Made by a program: the position numbers and the translations under genes. Of a DNA stretch of 64,000 nt, positions 1-8,155 are shown piece by piece (the stretch's first letter is position 1; each line of letters starts with the position of its first letter). Source of the stretch: Buttiauxella sp965119215 (GTDB taxonomy: Bacteria > Pseudomonadota > Gammaproteobacteria > Enterobacterales > Enterobacteriaceae); assembly GCA_965119215.1 (NCBI GenBank), contig CBCPKK010000008.1, forward strand, positions 1-64,000. The letters are read 5' to 3'. Under the pieces are notes generated by a model, which had not been told where the DNA came from, did not search any database, and saw only the letters and a program-made list of their open reading frames with translations.

Positions 1-323
1 TGTTCATGCTCCCTTGCATTTCTGCGGGTATGAAGCTACTGTGTAAGTGTCTAGTTTTCACAGGTGGCCTCGTTAAGTTAATTAAAATTAGCTTTTCGGG
101 GCTTTCTGCTTTCTGCCACAGACAATCAGTGAAACAACTGGCTGGGGCAAAAGCCTCCAGCGCCGAGTTCATTATACCCCACCCTGCGATTTTCCTGACA
201 ACTAATCTGTACGAAACAACCGATTAACGACTGTTGCGGTAAGCATTGCTTCATCAAAAATTCAGGATGAGACTGCCGTTTGACTGCACCGGCAATCCGG
301 CTGTAACGCCGGAATCCGGGCAG
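1..323. other. Left-edge interval without a convincing gene
   Basis: I see no gene here that I would defend. An open frame of 73 codons on the plus strand (from base 6) has no clear Shine-Dalgarno sequence and an unremarkable composition. The interval lies downstream of the minus-strand gene that ends at 324, so it probably holds the 3' untranslated region of that transcript. Confidence 0.4.
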
Positions 324-1151
324 TTAAGCTTTATCATCGCCCTTGATCTGAGCGAGAGCTGCGGCATACACATCCTCTGCCTTAGGGATGTATTTTGCCA
401 AAACTGCATACTCTGAAGGCGTAAGCGCATGGACTGCATGGAGACAACAACTGTCATTCTCTTCTGTGCTGGTCACGATAAGACCGTCATAATCCACACC
501 ATCCTCAGAAAAGGTCATGAGAATGTCCATAACCTTCCCCGAGGCTGATTCAGTCGCTTTGGAGGTCATCAGGAACTGTTGTTTACTGGAGCTTTCCCCG
601 CTGTAATGCATCACTTCACACAGACTGTACTGAACCTGAGCTTCATGTGCCTCACGTTCAAGTCGGGCAAACTCCTCCCAATTGAGATAACGGATTCGGT
701 CTTTTGAAACCATGATCAGTGTACCCGCGAATTCGTTAATTCTTGCGCTAGAGCAGGTATGAGCAGCACTGATTTCCACCAGATGAGGCAGATCCATCAG
801 CTTGAGGAAGGTTTCTGTGAAGATAACCGCATGATTCAGGTCAATGTCTACTTCTGAGAAAATATTCAGCCCATCGCAATCAATTTCAGTGCCTAACTGA
901 AGATATAACTCCTGTTCAACCCATGAATTATTTTCGTTGCCAGGGTATGAGCAGGTTTGCTCCATACAATATTCAACCAGTGCCATTACCAGTTTTTCCA
1001 GCAACGTTCTTTCAGCTTCTGGCTTATTCAAAAGAATATGTTTTTCTTCTTCGGTCGCACTGGAAACAAAATTAATTGCTTCAATTCCTAACATAGCCTG
1101 CTCTTTACTGCACGGGATTAAAAACGATGCTTCAGTATGATTATCAGCCAT
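324..1151 (-). CDS. Uncharacterised acidic plasmid protein (275 aa)
   Basis: I do not recognise this protein. It is 275 residues, acidic, and has no signal peptide, membrane segment or familiar motif, so it is probably cytoplasmic. The start is supported by AAAGGA nine bases before the ATG. The promoter is well defined: a -35 element inside the plasmid-wide box (1213-1224) and a -10 TAATAT at 1191-1196, giving a leader of about 33 nt. Because it shares this promoter type with four other backbone genes, including the TisB-like toxin, it is likely to belong to the same regulon. Function is unknown; the gene itself is well supported by length, start signals and promoter. Confidence 0.8.
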   Translation of the reverse strand: MADNHTEASFLIPCSKEQAMLGIEAINFVSSATEEEKHILLNKPEAERTLLEKLVMALVEYCMEQTCSYPGNENNSWVEQELYLQLGTEIDCDGLNIFSEVDIDLNHAVIFTETFLKLMDLPHLVEISAAHTCSSARINEFAGTLIMVSKDRIRYLNWEEFARLEREAHEAQVQYSLCEVMHYSGESSSKQQFLMTSKATESASGKVMDILMTFSEDGVDYDGLIVTSTEENDSCCLHAVHALTPSEYAVLAKYIPKAEDVYAAALAQIKGDDKA

Positions 1152-1190
1152 GATGAATTCCTTTAAAATATTTACCGGATTTGTACGAAT

Positions 1191-1224
1191 ATATTAACCT
1201 GCATCCCGGAATACCTAATAGGGT
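1191..1224 (-). promoter_or_regulatory. Shared-box promoter upstream of the 324-1151 gene
   Basis: Read on the minus strand, the 12-mer ACCCTATTAGGT (1213-1224) ends in the -35 element TTAGGT. A 16-bp spacer follows, then the -10 element TAATAT (1191-1196). Four other backbone promoters have the same box, with one or two changes, and the same 16-bp spacer (6787-6820, 8999-9032, 13502-13535, 61549-61582). Confidence 0.65.
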
Positions 1225-1251
1225 CTATGGAAATTTATACTAATTATTTTA

Positions 1252-1289
1252 TGCCTAAGCTGAGTTGTAATTATTAACTCACTCAGGCA
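1252..1289. repeat. Imperfect inverted repeat, possible terminator
   Basis: TGCCTAAGCTGAGTT (1252-1266) and AACTCACTCAGGCA (1276-1289) can pair through TGCCT/AGGCA and TGAGTT/AACTCA with an internal bulge. It lies between the gene at 1498-1863 and the promoter of the next gene, both on the minus strand. No U-run follows on either strand, so it is at best a weak terminator or a protein-binding site. Confidence 0.35.
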
Positions 1290-1350
1290 TTCAGATTAAT
1301 AAGGACAGATATTTTACTTTGCGTGACACCTGGAAAAATCAGTTTCCCCA

Positions 1351-1363
1351 AAAAGTTACTTTT
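1351..1363. repeat. Dispersed palindrome AAAAGTWACTTTT, copy 1
   Basis: AAAAGTTACTTTT, a palindrome around the central W position. This is the first of seven copies in the plasmid flanks (1351, 2247, 6900, 6975, 10873, 61410, 62589). This copy is intergenic, downstream of the gene at 1498-1863. Confidence 0.7.
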
Positions 1364-1497
1364 CCTGCATTGCCAAACTGAAGGCTAACGGGAATGGTCA
1401 GCTCTGACGCAAAGGATTACTTCCCGTTTGTTTGTTTTTTAGCTGGTGGAAGGTTTGAGGGGCATCTAAATCAGTTTATGAAACGCTAAAATTTTAC

Positions 1498-1863
1498 TTA
1501 ATCGAATGCATTCCACTCCGGATAAATATAAAAAACTGTTCCCGCTTTAACAGGGAGTGTGAGAGCTTTGTTTTCGGGAACAATTTGCATATTCACATCC
1601 TGGTAAATTCCGGTACAGCTTTTCTGATCTACAACCATAGTCCACGCTTGTTGTCTGGGTATGGTGACGCCAAACCAGGTCTTAACATCAACAAACTTAG
1701 TTGTAACGCTGACGTTATATCTACAATCCGACTTCACATCCTGTACAATTAATGAACTATCACCTTCCATAAAAGTGCGTATGTTCACCGTCTTAATAGG
1801 CTCGGCATGGATACCAATAGAAGTCAGGAGCATCACTAATGGAGCAATTATATTTAATCTCAT
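1498..1863 (-). CDS. Small secreted or periplasmic protein of unknown function
   Basis: The 121-residue product starts with MRLNIIAPLV, followed by a hydrophobic stretch and a likely signal peptidase I site after GIHA, so it is probably exported to the periplasm. The mature part of about 100 residues is beta-rich in appearance and has two or three cysteines (in SDCRY and KSCTG) that could form a disulfide. An in-frame GTG upstream at 1899 would add 12 residues but would put charged residues before the signal peptide, so I prefer the ATG at 1863. The Shine-Dalgarno is weak at both. No family is recognised. Confidence 0.65.
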   Translation of the reverse strand: MRLNIIAPLVMLLTSIGIHAEPIKTVNIRTFMEGDSSLIVQDVKSDCRYNVSVTTKFVDVKTWFGVTIPRQQAWTMVVDQKSCTGIYQDVNMQIVPENKALTLPVKAGTVFYIYPEWNAFD

Positions 1864-1906
1864 CGTTGATTTTTCGCTTTTAAAGATGTGCTTCAGCACA
1901 CGAGAA

Positions 1907-2188
1907 CTAGAATCTTTTTATTGGGGGCGTACCGGTTACCCAAAGTTCAATACGATCTTGCATGTTGATAACTGCGGCCGCATCCTGCTTTAATTGCTCT
2001 ACTCGGTCAGGTGAAGATGCGAAAATAGTCTGGCAATATTCAAATTCACTATGTACGGCACCTAAACGTTCAAACAGGATTGAAAGATATTTAATATCAT
2101 CGTCAGAGAGTTCAGTGTTCAATATTTGCCTCATTAAGTGGCAATCGAAGTGACGAGATTTACCACGTCTAACCCCTGTCGCGACCAT
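1907..2188 (-). CDS. Hypothetical protein (93 aa)
   Basis: A 93-residue basic-to-acidic small protein that I do not recognise. It is probably helical in its central part (around LSDDDIKYLSILFERLG). It lies 43 bp upstream of the secreted-protein gene on the same strand and could be co-transcribed with it. The Shine-Dalgarno before the ATG at 2188 is poor, so the start, and to some extent the gene, is uncertain. A copy of the dispersed palindrome lies 59 bp upstream of the start. Confidence 0.5.
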   Translation of the reverse strand: MVATGVRRGKSRHFDCHLMRQILNTELSDDDIKYLSILFERLGAVHSEFEYCQTIFASSPDRVEQLKQDAAAVINMQDRIELWVTGTPPIKRF

Positions 2189-2246
2189 GCTAATTAATGG
2201 TAACTCATTCTCCAGGGACGCCTGAGTGAATGTCTTCAGGAATTGT

Positions 2247-2259
2247 AAAAGTAACTTTT
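2247..2259. repeat. Dispersed palindrome AAAAGTWACTTTT, copy 2
   Basis: AAAAGTAACTTTT, the full 13-bp form, in the intergenic region between the genes at 1907-2188 and 2299-2661. Confidence 0.7.
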
Positions 2260-2298
2260 CTCGATCTAAACCGAAAGTGTAAACATTTCAGGTTTAAA

Positions 2299-2661
2299 TT
2301 AACGACATGCCCATGAAGGACGTAGTATTTTCTCATTGTTCCAGGGCTGCTGTTCACCTAGTTCCCAGGTGTCAGTATCGTACAAGCCTGTGCCGCCGAA
2401 ATCAAAGTCCGGGCATAACTGACAAACATAACAGTACGCGAGAAATCCATTATCTCGGCTTTTTACGCCATATAACCAACCTACTGCATAAATGTCCTGA
2501 GAATATGATCCAAAAGCAAAATATACACCTGCATTGCTCCAGTGTGACAACTCGGGGTAATCCCCTCTCATACCCTTTATGTATTCAATATCCTCATCGT
2601 TTAACTCCTCATCGGATACTTCTCCGGTTAAAAATGTTCTTTCTTCAAAGATAAACATCAT
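2299..2661 (-). CDS. Hypothetical acidic protein (120 aa)
   Basis: A 120-residue acidic protein with many aromatic residues and a CYVCQLC cluster in its second half that could bind a metal, although the spacing matches no zinc-finger family I know. The start is firm: AAGGAG lies four bases before the double ATG. There is no signal peptide or membrane segment. It stands alone on the minus strand with a broken IS1 remnant on its upstream side. Function unknown. Confidence 0.7.
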   Translation of the reverse strand: MMFIFEERTFLTGEVSDEELNDEDIEYIKGMRGDYPELSHWSNAGVYFAFGSYSQDIYAVGWLYGVKSRDNGFLAYCYVCQLCPDFDFGGTGLYDTDTWELGEQQPWNNEKILRPSWACR

Positions 2662-2786
2662 GCTCTCCTTACAAAATTTGGGTTTAAGTTTTTATTATAC
2701 CAACTCTGTTTCTGAGCAGCCCCCACGGTTCAAGTGTTCAAGGTTTTGATTGTATTATAAAATCACTCTTTATCAGAGTGCATTTG

Positions 2787-3020
2787 ATGGCTAAAGTTGA
2801 CGTAAAATGCCCTTTTTGTGAGCTGTCCGAATCCGTTTAAAAACATGGTCAGGGTAAAACCGGGCATCAGCACTACCGCTGACAGTTTTACCGCCGTACT
2901 TTCCAGCTCGACGATGCCTATCGTGCCTGTCAGCCCGGAATGAAAAAACAGTTTGTCGATCTTGCAATGAACAATCCGGGCATACGTGACACCGCTCGAG
3001 CGCTACCTATCAGTATCAAT
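2787..3020 (+). pseudogene. insA: Remnant of an IS1-family insA gene
   Basis: Translation from the ATG at 2787 gives the start of an IS1-family InsA protein: the CPFC half of a zinc finger, GHQHYR, RRTFQLD, YRACQPGMK and DTARALPISIN are all recognisable. The reading frame has two internal stops (TAA after SESV and TGA after HYR), and the similarity ends at ISIN near 3020, right where the methyltransferase gene ends. The rest of insA, insB and the terminal repeats are missing. It is a dead relic, useful as a marker of past rearrangement. Confidence 0.75.
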
Positions 3021-3023
3021 TTA

Positions 3024-4274
3024 TCATTTCTGATATGAGTCAATAAGGCTGTCGATGAGCGGGGTCTGTTCAAATCCAGGATGCCCCCGGAACATGTGAC
3101 TCGCGACCGCTATCCACTCCAGCACTTTATCGGTGCCAATCCACCGTCTGCCAAGTCGCTCTGCCGCAATTGCCGTTTTGAAATAGCCAGAGAAGTGATC
3201 AACAACCAGCTCGCCAGGCTTTGTCAGAAACTCGATGAAAAATGAGGCAAGCCAGGTCGGTGATGTCGCCCCATGGCGGGGTATTCCCAGCTCCGAAGCC
3301 ACTTTGTGACAAAAGAGAGTGTCAGGGCATAGATTCCCCCTGATCAGGGTGTTTTTTGCAATGGCTCCCTCGGTCTGTGCCGAAAACGAACCGGATCTGA
3401 GCCGATAAGCACCATCACCATAGGATGTCGTGCGCAGTTCGCCACCGGCATCAATCAGTTTCTGATGTGCTTCAGTATGCGGGACAAGGACGCGGCGATT
3501 GTCAGATCTGACATGCATGGCATCGGAGGTCAGCCATATAACGGGTTCGTATGAAACTGCAAGCTGTACCCGTTTTTTACAAGCCCATTGTGTGGGACCT
3601 GGAGCCTTAGCCCGGTTGACCCAAACCAGTCTGTCCATCAGTTCCAGTCCAAGATCATCCGCCAGCGCGAGTATCAGCCGTTCAAGATAAAGTGAGCGGG
3701 ACGGACGGCCAGGCACGAAGGCATCCTGTGTCAGGTTGAGCACTATACTTCCGCCCCTGACCAGATTTTTGACTATTGGCTCAAGCGTCCTGACGATAAA
3801 TTCCACGTAAGCGGCTTCGCTTTCAGCGCCAGCTCCGTAAGCACGGGCATTCCGCAGCAGGTACGGCGGTGAGGAGAAGCACAGCGTGATAGGTTCATCC
3901 CGAACGCTGCCAAACACTTGCCTCGCATCCCCAAAAATCCCTACACCCAGTTCAGTTGAAAACCCGACGACACAAACATTAGCGCGTGGCTCACGTAATC
4001 CTTTGTCGGTCAGGCGAGCAAGTTGCCAGACACCGCGCACCCCGGACACCTTTTCGATGATCCCCGCATGCTTGAGCGTTTGCTGAAACCAGCGGATTTT
4101 GTGCTTAATCTCACTGGTTTTCACTTTTTTATCGCCAAATTCTCGCTGAAGCTGCATATCCTCAGCAGACAGGCCAGCGAGTTTCCGGGCTTTCTCATAG
4201 ATTTCCGCATTGGACAGCTCACCCTCTGCGTCTTCGTAAATCTGAGCGATTAATTCAGCCGTTAATGTGGTCAT
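3024..4274 (-). CDS. Solo site-specific DNA methyltransferase, beta class
   Basis: The 416-residue protein has an N-terminal region of about 100 residues that looks like a winged-helix domain, then the catalytic motif SPPY near residue 134 and the SAM-binding motif (VVDHFSGYFKTA) near residue 358. The order motif IV before motif I marks the beta class, and SPPY is typical of N4-cytosine methyltransferases, though N6-adenine activity cannot be excluded. The SAM loop reads DHFSGYF rather than the usual DPFxGxG, a noticeable deviation. No restriction enzyme lies next to it, so it is probably a solo methyltransferase that protects the plasmid or modifies the host. Start at ATG 4274, with GGAATTCC just upstream. 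Confidence 0.85.
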   Translation of the reverse strand: MTTLTAELIAQIYEDAEGELSNAEIYEKARKLAGLSAEDMQLQREFGDKKVKTSEIKHKIRWFQQTLKHAGIIEKVSGVRGVWQLARLTDKGLREPRANVCVVGFSTELGVGIFGDARQVFGSVRDEPITLCFSSPPYLLRNARAYGAGAESEAAYVEFIVRTLEPIVKNLVRGGSIVLNLTQDAFVPGRPSRSLYLERLILALADDLGLELMDRLVWVNRAKAPGPTQWACKKRVQLAVSYEPVIWLTSDAMHVRSDNRRVLVPHTEAHQKLIDAGGELRTTSYGDGAYRLRSGSFSAQTEGAIAKNTLIRGNLCPDTLFCHKVASELGIPRHGATSPTWLASFFIEFLTKPGELVVDHFSGYFKTAIAAERLGRRWIGTDKVLEWIAVASHMFRGHPGFEQTPLIDSLIDSYQK

Positions 4275-4338
4275 GGAATTCCCTGAAATTCTGGCGCCTG
4301 TCCGGAGTTACCCGAACAGGGGTAATGACGATGGTTAG

Positions 4339-4584
4339 TCAGTCAATATAGGCATGTAAAATATCGAGATGCTCGGGAAGAACACGCTTTACGCGCTTCA
4401 TGCTGTAATGAAACTCTCCGCCGAGATCATAAGCGCCGTTGTCGTCCCAGTCCAGGTCGCCATGAGCTTCACCTTCAATGGCGATGCGCACTGCCGATGC
4501 TTCATCATCCGCAGCAATCAACGACTGAGTTGATTTGATGTATTCCCCAGCCTGGATCTTCAGAACAACCATAAAATGATGCAT
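4339..4584 (-). CDS. Hypothetical small acidic protein (81 aa)
   Basis: An 81-residue acidic protein, preceded by a purine-rich GGGAGATAT before the ATG at 4584. The stretch DDEASAVRIAIEGEAHGD resembles the helical part of small plasmid proteins of unknown role. It is 64 bp upstream of the methyltransferase on the same strand and may share its transcript. No motif allows a function to be assigned. Confidence 0.65.
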   Translation of the reverse strand: MHHFMVVLKIQAGEYIKSTQSLIAADDEASAVRIAIEGEAHGDLDWDDNGAYDLGGEFHYSMKRVKRVLPEHLDILHAYID

Positions 4585-4653
4585 AGATATCTCCCGTCTT
4601 AGTTTTCAGAGTAAATTTATTGAAGCCCTGACACAGGCCAGGGCAGGAATAAA

Positions 4654-4831
4654 TCAACTCACAAAGTCGTAACCAAACACCCCACCAACACGCATGCGTT
4701 GTGACGCCATGTCCTTTAACCGTTTGTTGACCATTTTCATCTCAGCAGTGGTGGCCTTCGATACCGGGATGAATTCACGCTGAATGTGTGTTTCATGAAA
4801 CAGCGTACGATTATCTTTAGAGGCCGTGACC
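4654..4831 (-). pseudogene. 3' half of a gene split by the IS3-family element
   Basis: On the minus strand an open frame enters from the IS boundary and reads ASKDNRTLFHETH, then IQREFIPVSK, then a basic helix, and stops at 4654-4656. It has no start of its own. Its other half is the truncated frame at 6043-6307, so an uncharacterised plasmid gene of roughly 145 codons was interrupted. Joining the two flanks directly does not restore the frame, so a few bases were lost or changed at the junction. Confidence 0.6.
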
Positions 4832-4855
4832 TGCCCCCACGATTAGATACAACAC

Positions 4856-5689
4856 TCAGTTAGTAACGTCGGAATCTTCATTCTCAGAATGACCCTTTCT
4901 CCAGCCCGCTGCAAATTCAGACGGTGTCTGATAATTCAGCGTGGAGTGCGGGCGGCATTCGTTATAATCCTGCCGCCAGTCATTAATAATTTTCCTAGCA
5001 TGAACGATATCGCTGAACCAGTGCTCATTCAAACATTCATCGCGAAATCGTCCGTTAAAGCTCTCAATAAATCCGTTCTGCGTTGGCTTGCCCGGCTGGA
5101 TTAAGCGCAACTCAACACCATGCTCAAAGGCCCATTGATCCAGTGCACGGCAAGTGAACTCCGGCCCCTGGTCAGTTCTTATCGTCGCCGGATAGCCTCG
5201 AAACAGTGCAATGCTGTCCAGAATACGCGTGACCTGAACGCCTGAAATCCCAAAGGCAACAGTGACCGTCAGGCATTCCTTTGTGAAATCATCGACGCAG
5301 GTAAGACACTTGATCCTGCGACCGGTGGAAAGTGCGTCCATGACGAAATCCATCGACCAGGTCAGATTGGGCGCCGCCGGACGGAGCAGCGGCAGACGTT
5401 CTGTTGCCAGCCCTTTACGACGTCTTCTGCGTTTTACGCCCAGGCCACTGAGGTGATAAAGCCGGTACACGCGCTTATGATTAACATGAAGCCCTTCACG
5501 GCGCAGCAACTGCCAAATACGACGGTAGCCAAAACGCCTGCGCTCCAGTGCCAGCTCAGTGATGCGCCCTGATAAATGCGCATCAGCAGCCGGACGGTGA
5601 GCCTCATAGCGGCAGGTCGACAGGGATAAACCTGTAAGCCTGCAGGCACGACGTTGCGACAGACCGGTCGCATCACACATCAACATCAC
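4856..5689 (-). CDS. IS3-family transposase, OrfB (catalytic DDE subunit)
   Basis: OrfB carries the integrase core of the transposase. An HTH_21-type region (VNHKRVYRLYHLSGL) precedes the rve domain. The DDE residues can be placed at WSMDFV, TDQGPEF and NGFIESFNG, with DECLNEHWF following, the usual pattern of the IS407 group. The working transposase of this family is an OrfAB fusion made by programmed frameshifting where the orfA end overlaps the open frame upstream of orfB. GTG at 5689 or ATG at 5686 would be the start for free OrfB. The frame is intact, so the element may still be active. Confidence 0.9.
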   Translation of the reverse strand: MMLMCDATGLSQRRACRLTGLSLSTCRYEAHRPAADAHLSGRITELALERRRFGYRRIWQLLRREGLHVNHKRVYRLYHLSGLGVKRRRRRKGLATERLPLLRPAAPNLTWSMDFVMDALSTGRRIKCLTCVDDFTKECLTVTVAFGISGVQVTRILDSIALFRGYPATIRTDQGPEFTCRALDQWAFEHGVELRLIQPGKPTQNGFIESFNGRFRDECLNEHWFSDIVHARKIINDWRQDYNECRPHSTLNYQTPSEFAAGWRKGHSENEDSDVTN

Positions 5690-5712
5690 GGCTTCCCGCT
5701 TCTGGTCTGTCG

Positions 5713-5976
5713 TCAGTACTTTCGCCCAAGAGCCACCTGAAGCGCCTCTTTATCCAGCATGGCTTCGGCAAGCAGCTTCTTGAGTCTGGTGTTCTCTTCC
5801 TCAATCGACTTCAGGCGCTTAACTTCAGGCACCTCCATACCGCCATACTTCTTACGCCAGGTGTAAAACGTGGCATCGGAAATGGCATGCTTGCGGCAGA
5901 GTTCACGGGCGGGTACCCCAGCTTCGGCTTCGCGGAGAATACTGATGATCTGTTCGTCGGAAAAACGCTTCTTCAT
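5713..5976 (-). CDS. IS3-family transposase, OrfA (DNA-binding subunit)
   Basis: OrfA (87 aa) contains the HTH_8-like DNA-binding domain (FSDEQIISILREAEAG, then ELCRKHAISDATFYTWRKKYGG) and a C-terminal leucine-zipper-like helix (KSIEEENTRLKKLLAE) used for multimerisation with OrfAB. It binds the terminal repeats and is the N-terminal part of the fused transposase. The start ATG at 5976 has GGGGATG nearby as a Shine-Dalgarno. It is complete. Confidence 0.9.
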   Translation of the reverse strand: MKKRFSDEQIISILREAEAGVPARELCRKHAISDATFYTWRKKYGGMEVPEVKRLKSIEEENTRLKKLLAEAMLDKEALQVALGRKY

Positions 5977-6042
5977 GGGGATGTCCTCATGTGGCTTATG
6001 AAGACATTACTAACATCGGGGTGTACTAATCAACGGGGAGCA

Positions 6043-6307
6043 GGTCAGCCGCTTTATTACGGATCAGCCCTTCCTGGCGCTGAACAACAATCACATAGCG
6101 GTCTTCGTTAAGTGACGGTACATTCATCAGGGATAATGCAATAACCACTTCACGCGTCTTCTGAGAGGCCAGAATTTCAATATCAGTCCGCTTATTTTTT
6201 CCCGTTCTCAGAAGCTTTACACCACAAATATCAGACTCGGTGTAATTCATTTGCGCGAGGACATTAAATAAGTCACACCCTGCAACCTGAAGTTTTTTGT
6301 ATTCCAT
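6043..6307 (-). pseudogene. 5' half of the gene split by the IS3-family element
   Basis: Starting at ATG 6307 with AGAGGA just upstream, the frame reads about 88 residues (MEYKKLQVAG... ending IRNKAAD) before running into the IS. The last few codons of the open frame (LLPVD) belong to the IS end. The 3' half is at 4654-4831. The gene is 71 bp downstream of the gene at 6379-6762 and was probably the second gene of that operon. No family is recognised. Confidence 0.65.
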
Positions 6308-6378
6308 GAAATCCTCTCACCGGAGCAGCTCTCCGGATAAATACGGTCGCCATTGAAAGTTTGGCGCGTGGTTATTCT

Positions 6379-6762
6379 TTACTGAGCCTGGTTACTGATT
6401 TCAGCAATACCGGTCAGGAATGACTGATAAATGTCCCCTTCTAATTTAAACTCTTCAAGATACGTGAATTTGGTCAAACAAACGGGTACATCATTTACCT
6501 GACCCCGTGACAAATAATCATCAACAGGATTTTCAAATTGCAGTATGAAAATATTCAACACATTTTCATCACCTGCGGTCTCATGCGTAAACTGGAATTC
6601 ACAATAGCGACCGGGCTGTGTTACACGGAAAAACCAACGTACAGGCACTTTATCCTGATTAACGCCTTGCCAGTAGGACTCGACATCTTTAAGAGAATAG
6701 CCAAGCGCATTAATCATATTAACTGCATTGACCTCTGAGGTTTGAAAACTAAGTTTATTCAT
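6379..6762 (-). CDS. Hypothetical protein (127 aa)
   Basis: A 127-residue cytoplasmic-looking protein without a motif I can name. The start ATG at 6762 is preceded by AGAGAGGGC. Its promoter (6787-6820) is one of the five that share the plasmid box, with -35 TTAGCT, a 16-bp spacer and -10 TATCAT. It is followed by the gene that the IS has interrupted. The position under the shared promoter suggests co-regulation with the genes at 324, 8482, 13570 and the TisB-like toxin. Confidence 0.7.
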   Translation of the reverse strand: MNKLSFQTSEVNAVNMINALGYSLKDVESYWQGVNQDKVPVRWFFRVTQPGRYCEFQFTHETAGDENVLNIFILQFENPVDDYLSRGQVNDVPVCLTKFTYLEEFKLEGDIYQSFLTGIAEISNQAQ

Positions 6763-6786
6763 AATGCCCTCTCTGTAATTAACAAT

Positions 6787-6820
6787 ATGATAAACCGCCT
6801 CCTAAAAAAGCTAATAGGCT
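6787..6820 (-). promoter_or_regulatory. Shared-box promoter upstream of the 6379-6762 gene
   Basis: On the minus strand the box AGCCTATTAGCT (6809-6820) contains the -35 element TTAGCT; 16 bp later is the -10 element TATCAT (6787-6792). A T-run follows the box, as at 8999-9032. Confidence 0.65.
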
Positions 6821-6899
6821 CCTGAGAATTATTTGTTGTTTTTTAAAAACGGAGAGTGGCGATTAAGGGATTAATTATTTTATCGCCAGTCACTCCTGC

Positions 6900-6911
6900 A
6901 AAGTTACTTTT
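6900..6911. repeat. Dispersed palindrome, copy 3
   Basis: AAAGTTACTTTT in the intergenic interval between the genes at 6379-6762 and 6955-8145, 75 bp from copy 4. Confidence 0.65.
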
Positions 6912-6954
6912 CTGACGCCACAGACAAGTCTTTTATTTCCGATTGCAAACCCAA

Positions 6955-8145
6955 TTAAGACCAGCGATACAGTGAAAAGTAACTTTCATTAACCCGGATA
7001 AACTCCCGTAAGCAGTGCATCCAGTTTTCGTGGTAAAAGGTGATAATAAAACGGTAACCATCAATAGTTTCGATGTAACTAATGCCGTTGAAGGTTGAAC
7101 CCCAGGCCACCACTTCGCCCGTGCTCACAAACTGGCCTTGCGGAAAGTCAGGTTCAGAATAGAAAATAAAACCTGTAGTGGAGCCTGAGGGAGACGCATC
7201 GACCAGAATTCCGTTAAATTGTCGTCCATGCCGTGCAGGTGTCAGTTCTGCGGCCAGTTGTACCTGTGTCATCAGTCGGTCAATCAGTTCTTTTTCTTTT
7301 TCGTCAGCAAAGGAGCGTACATCATCAGGTGAACCACAGCGGGTATATACCGAGACTTCTTTCAAGATCATAAGTTCGCGGCGAATAAAGGGTACGGAAT
7401 TAGTGTCAAAGTTGAAAGCCGGTTGCACACCAAAGTTCTCACATAACATCAGGACGTTGCGGAAATTATATGCGCCCACGGGGGACGTTAACGAAATGCC
7501 TTTAAAGATAAATACCAGCTCATAAACATAGTCATCTGCATCGGTTTTGTTGCGCATGATATTGATCACCGGCAGTGACATATGGCAAAGAGCCTTTTCG
7601 TCCACACGGTAATCAGATGGGCGACGAAAAACACGGCTAAACAAGGATGCAGCCAGCGTTCGCATGTCAGTTACCCTGGCCTCGATAAACAACTGATATT
7701 CATCTTCACCCTCAACTGGCGTAAACCACACAGAATAAAAATGAATGCCATCAACTTGTTTTAATTTCACCAACTGACTCACACTCTCGCTCTGCTGGCT
7801 TGCAGATTCTGGAATGTTAAGCCCGACATTAAAGTTTCGGCAAAAATCCGCGACATCCTGTGTCTGGTTATCGCTGACCGCCGTCACCAGTTGCAGACCG
7901 TTTACGTCCATTCTGAATGACTGCGTACCGCTGTTATCATTTCCATGCCACGGTGCCAGGCTAACGAGGGCTTGGCTCAGCGTAGGGATCACAACACTTT
8001 CACCGACCGCCAGAGGCTGGATATCATCACGCAAAAATGGGGCCAGGTGCTGTCGAATTCGCTCTGCCTGAATTTTGTCGTTCGCCTGGACAAAAAAGGC
8101 AGGGATGCCGGATACCTCGTTAGAAAATAATCGAAACAGTTTCAT
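6955..8145 (-). CDS. Uncharacterised protein (396 aa) downstream of a HigB-type toxin
   Basis: A 396-residue protein with no signal peptide, membrane segment or motif I recognise. The composition is that of a folded cytoplasmic protein. It starts at 8145, 11 bp downstream of the HigB-like toxin gene on the same strand, so the two are very likely co-transcribed, and the upstream zinc-finger gene probably belongs to the same unit under the promoter at 8999-9032. The position directly after a toxin is where an antitoxin would be expected, but it is far larger than HigA and shows no helix-turn-helix. Copy 4 of the dispersed palindrome lies inside its last codons. Confidence 0.75.
   Translation of the reverse strand: MKLFRLFSNEVSGIPAFFVQANDKIQAERIRQHLAPFLRDDIQPLAVGESVVIPTLSQALVSLAPWHGNDNSGTQSFRMDVNGLQLVTAVSDNQTQDVADFCRNFNVGLNIPESASQQSESVSQLVKLKQVDGIHFYSVWFTPVEGEDEYQLFIEARVTDMRTLAASLFSRVFRRPSDYRVDEKALCHMSLPVINIMRNKTDADDYVYELVFIFKGISLTSPVGAYNFRNVLMLCENFGVQPAFNFDTNSVPFIRRELMILKEVSVYTRCGSPDDVRSFADEKEKELIDRLMTQVQLAAELTPARHGRQFNGILVDASPSGSTTGFIFYSEPDFPQGQFVSTGEVVAWGSTFNGISYIETIDGYRFIITFYHENWMHCLREFIRVNESYFSLYRWS
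6975..6986. repeat. Dispersed palindrome, copy 4 (inside a gene)
   Basis: AAAAGTAACTTT, within the C-terminal codons of the gene at 6955-8145 (encoding ESYFS). Presence of the palindrome in coding DNA argues against a simple promoter element. Confidence 0.6.
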
Positions 8146-8155
8146 TTAAGCCTCG

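Larger units (their letters stand above)
4832..6042 (-). mobile_element. IS3-family insertion sequence (probably IS407 group), 1,211 bp
   Basis: The element is bounded by imperfect inverted repeats: reading inward, the transposase-start end is TGCTCCCCGTTGATTAG and the other end TGCCCCCACGATTAG. Both begin with TG, and both genes inside are intact. The size and the two-gene layout fit the IS3 family; the protein sequences are closest in my memory to the IS407 group. The 4-bp flanks are GACC and GGTC, which are not direct repeats, so no target duplication is visible. This suggests rearrangement after insertion or a sequence change next to the element. Confidence 0.85.

Noticed and set aside
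4832..6042. 4-bp target duplication of the IS
   Set aside because: The flanks GACC and GGTC are inverted rather than direct repeats; shifting the ends by one or two bases does not produce a direct repeat.
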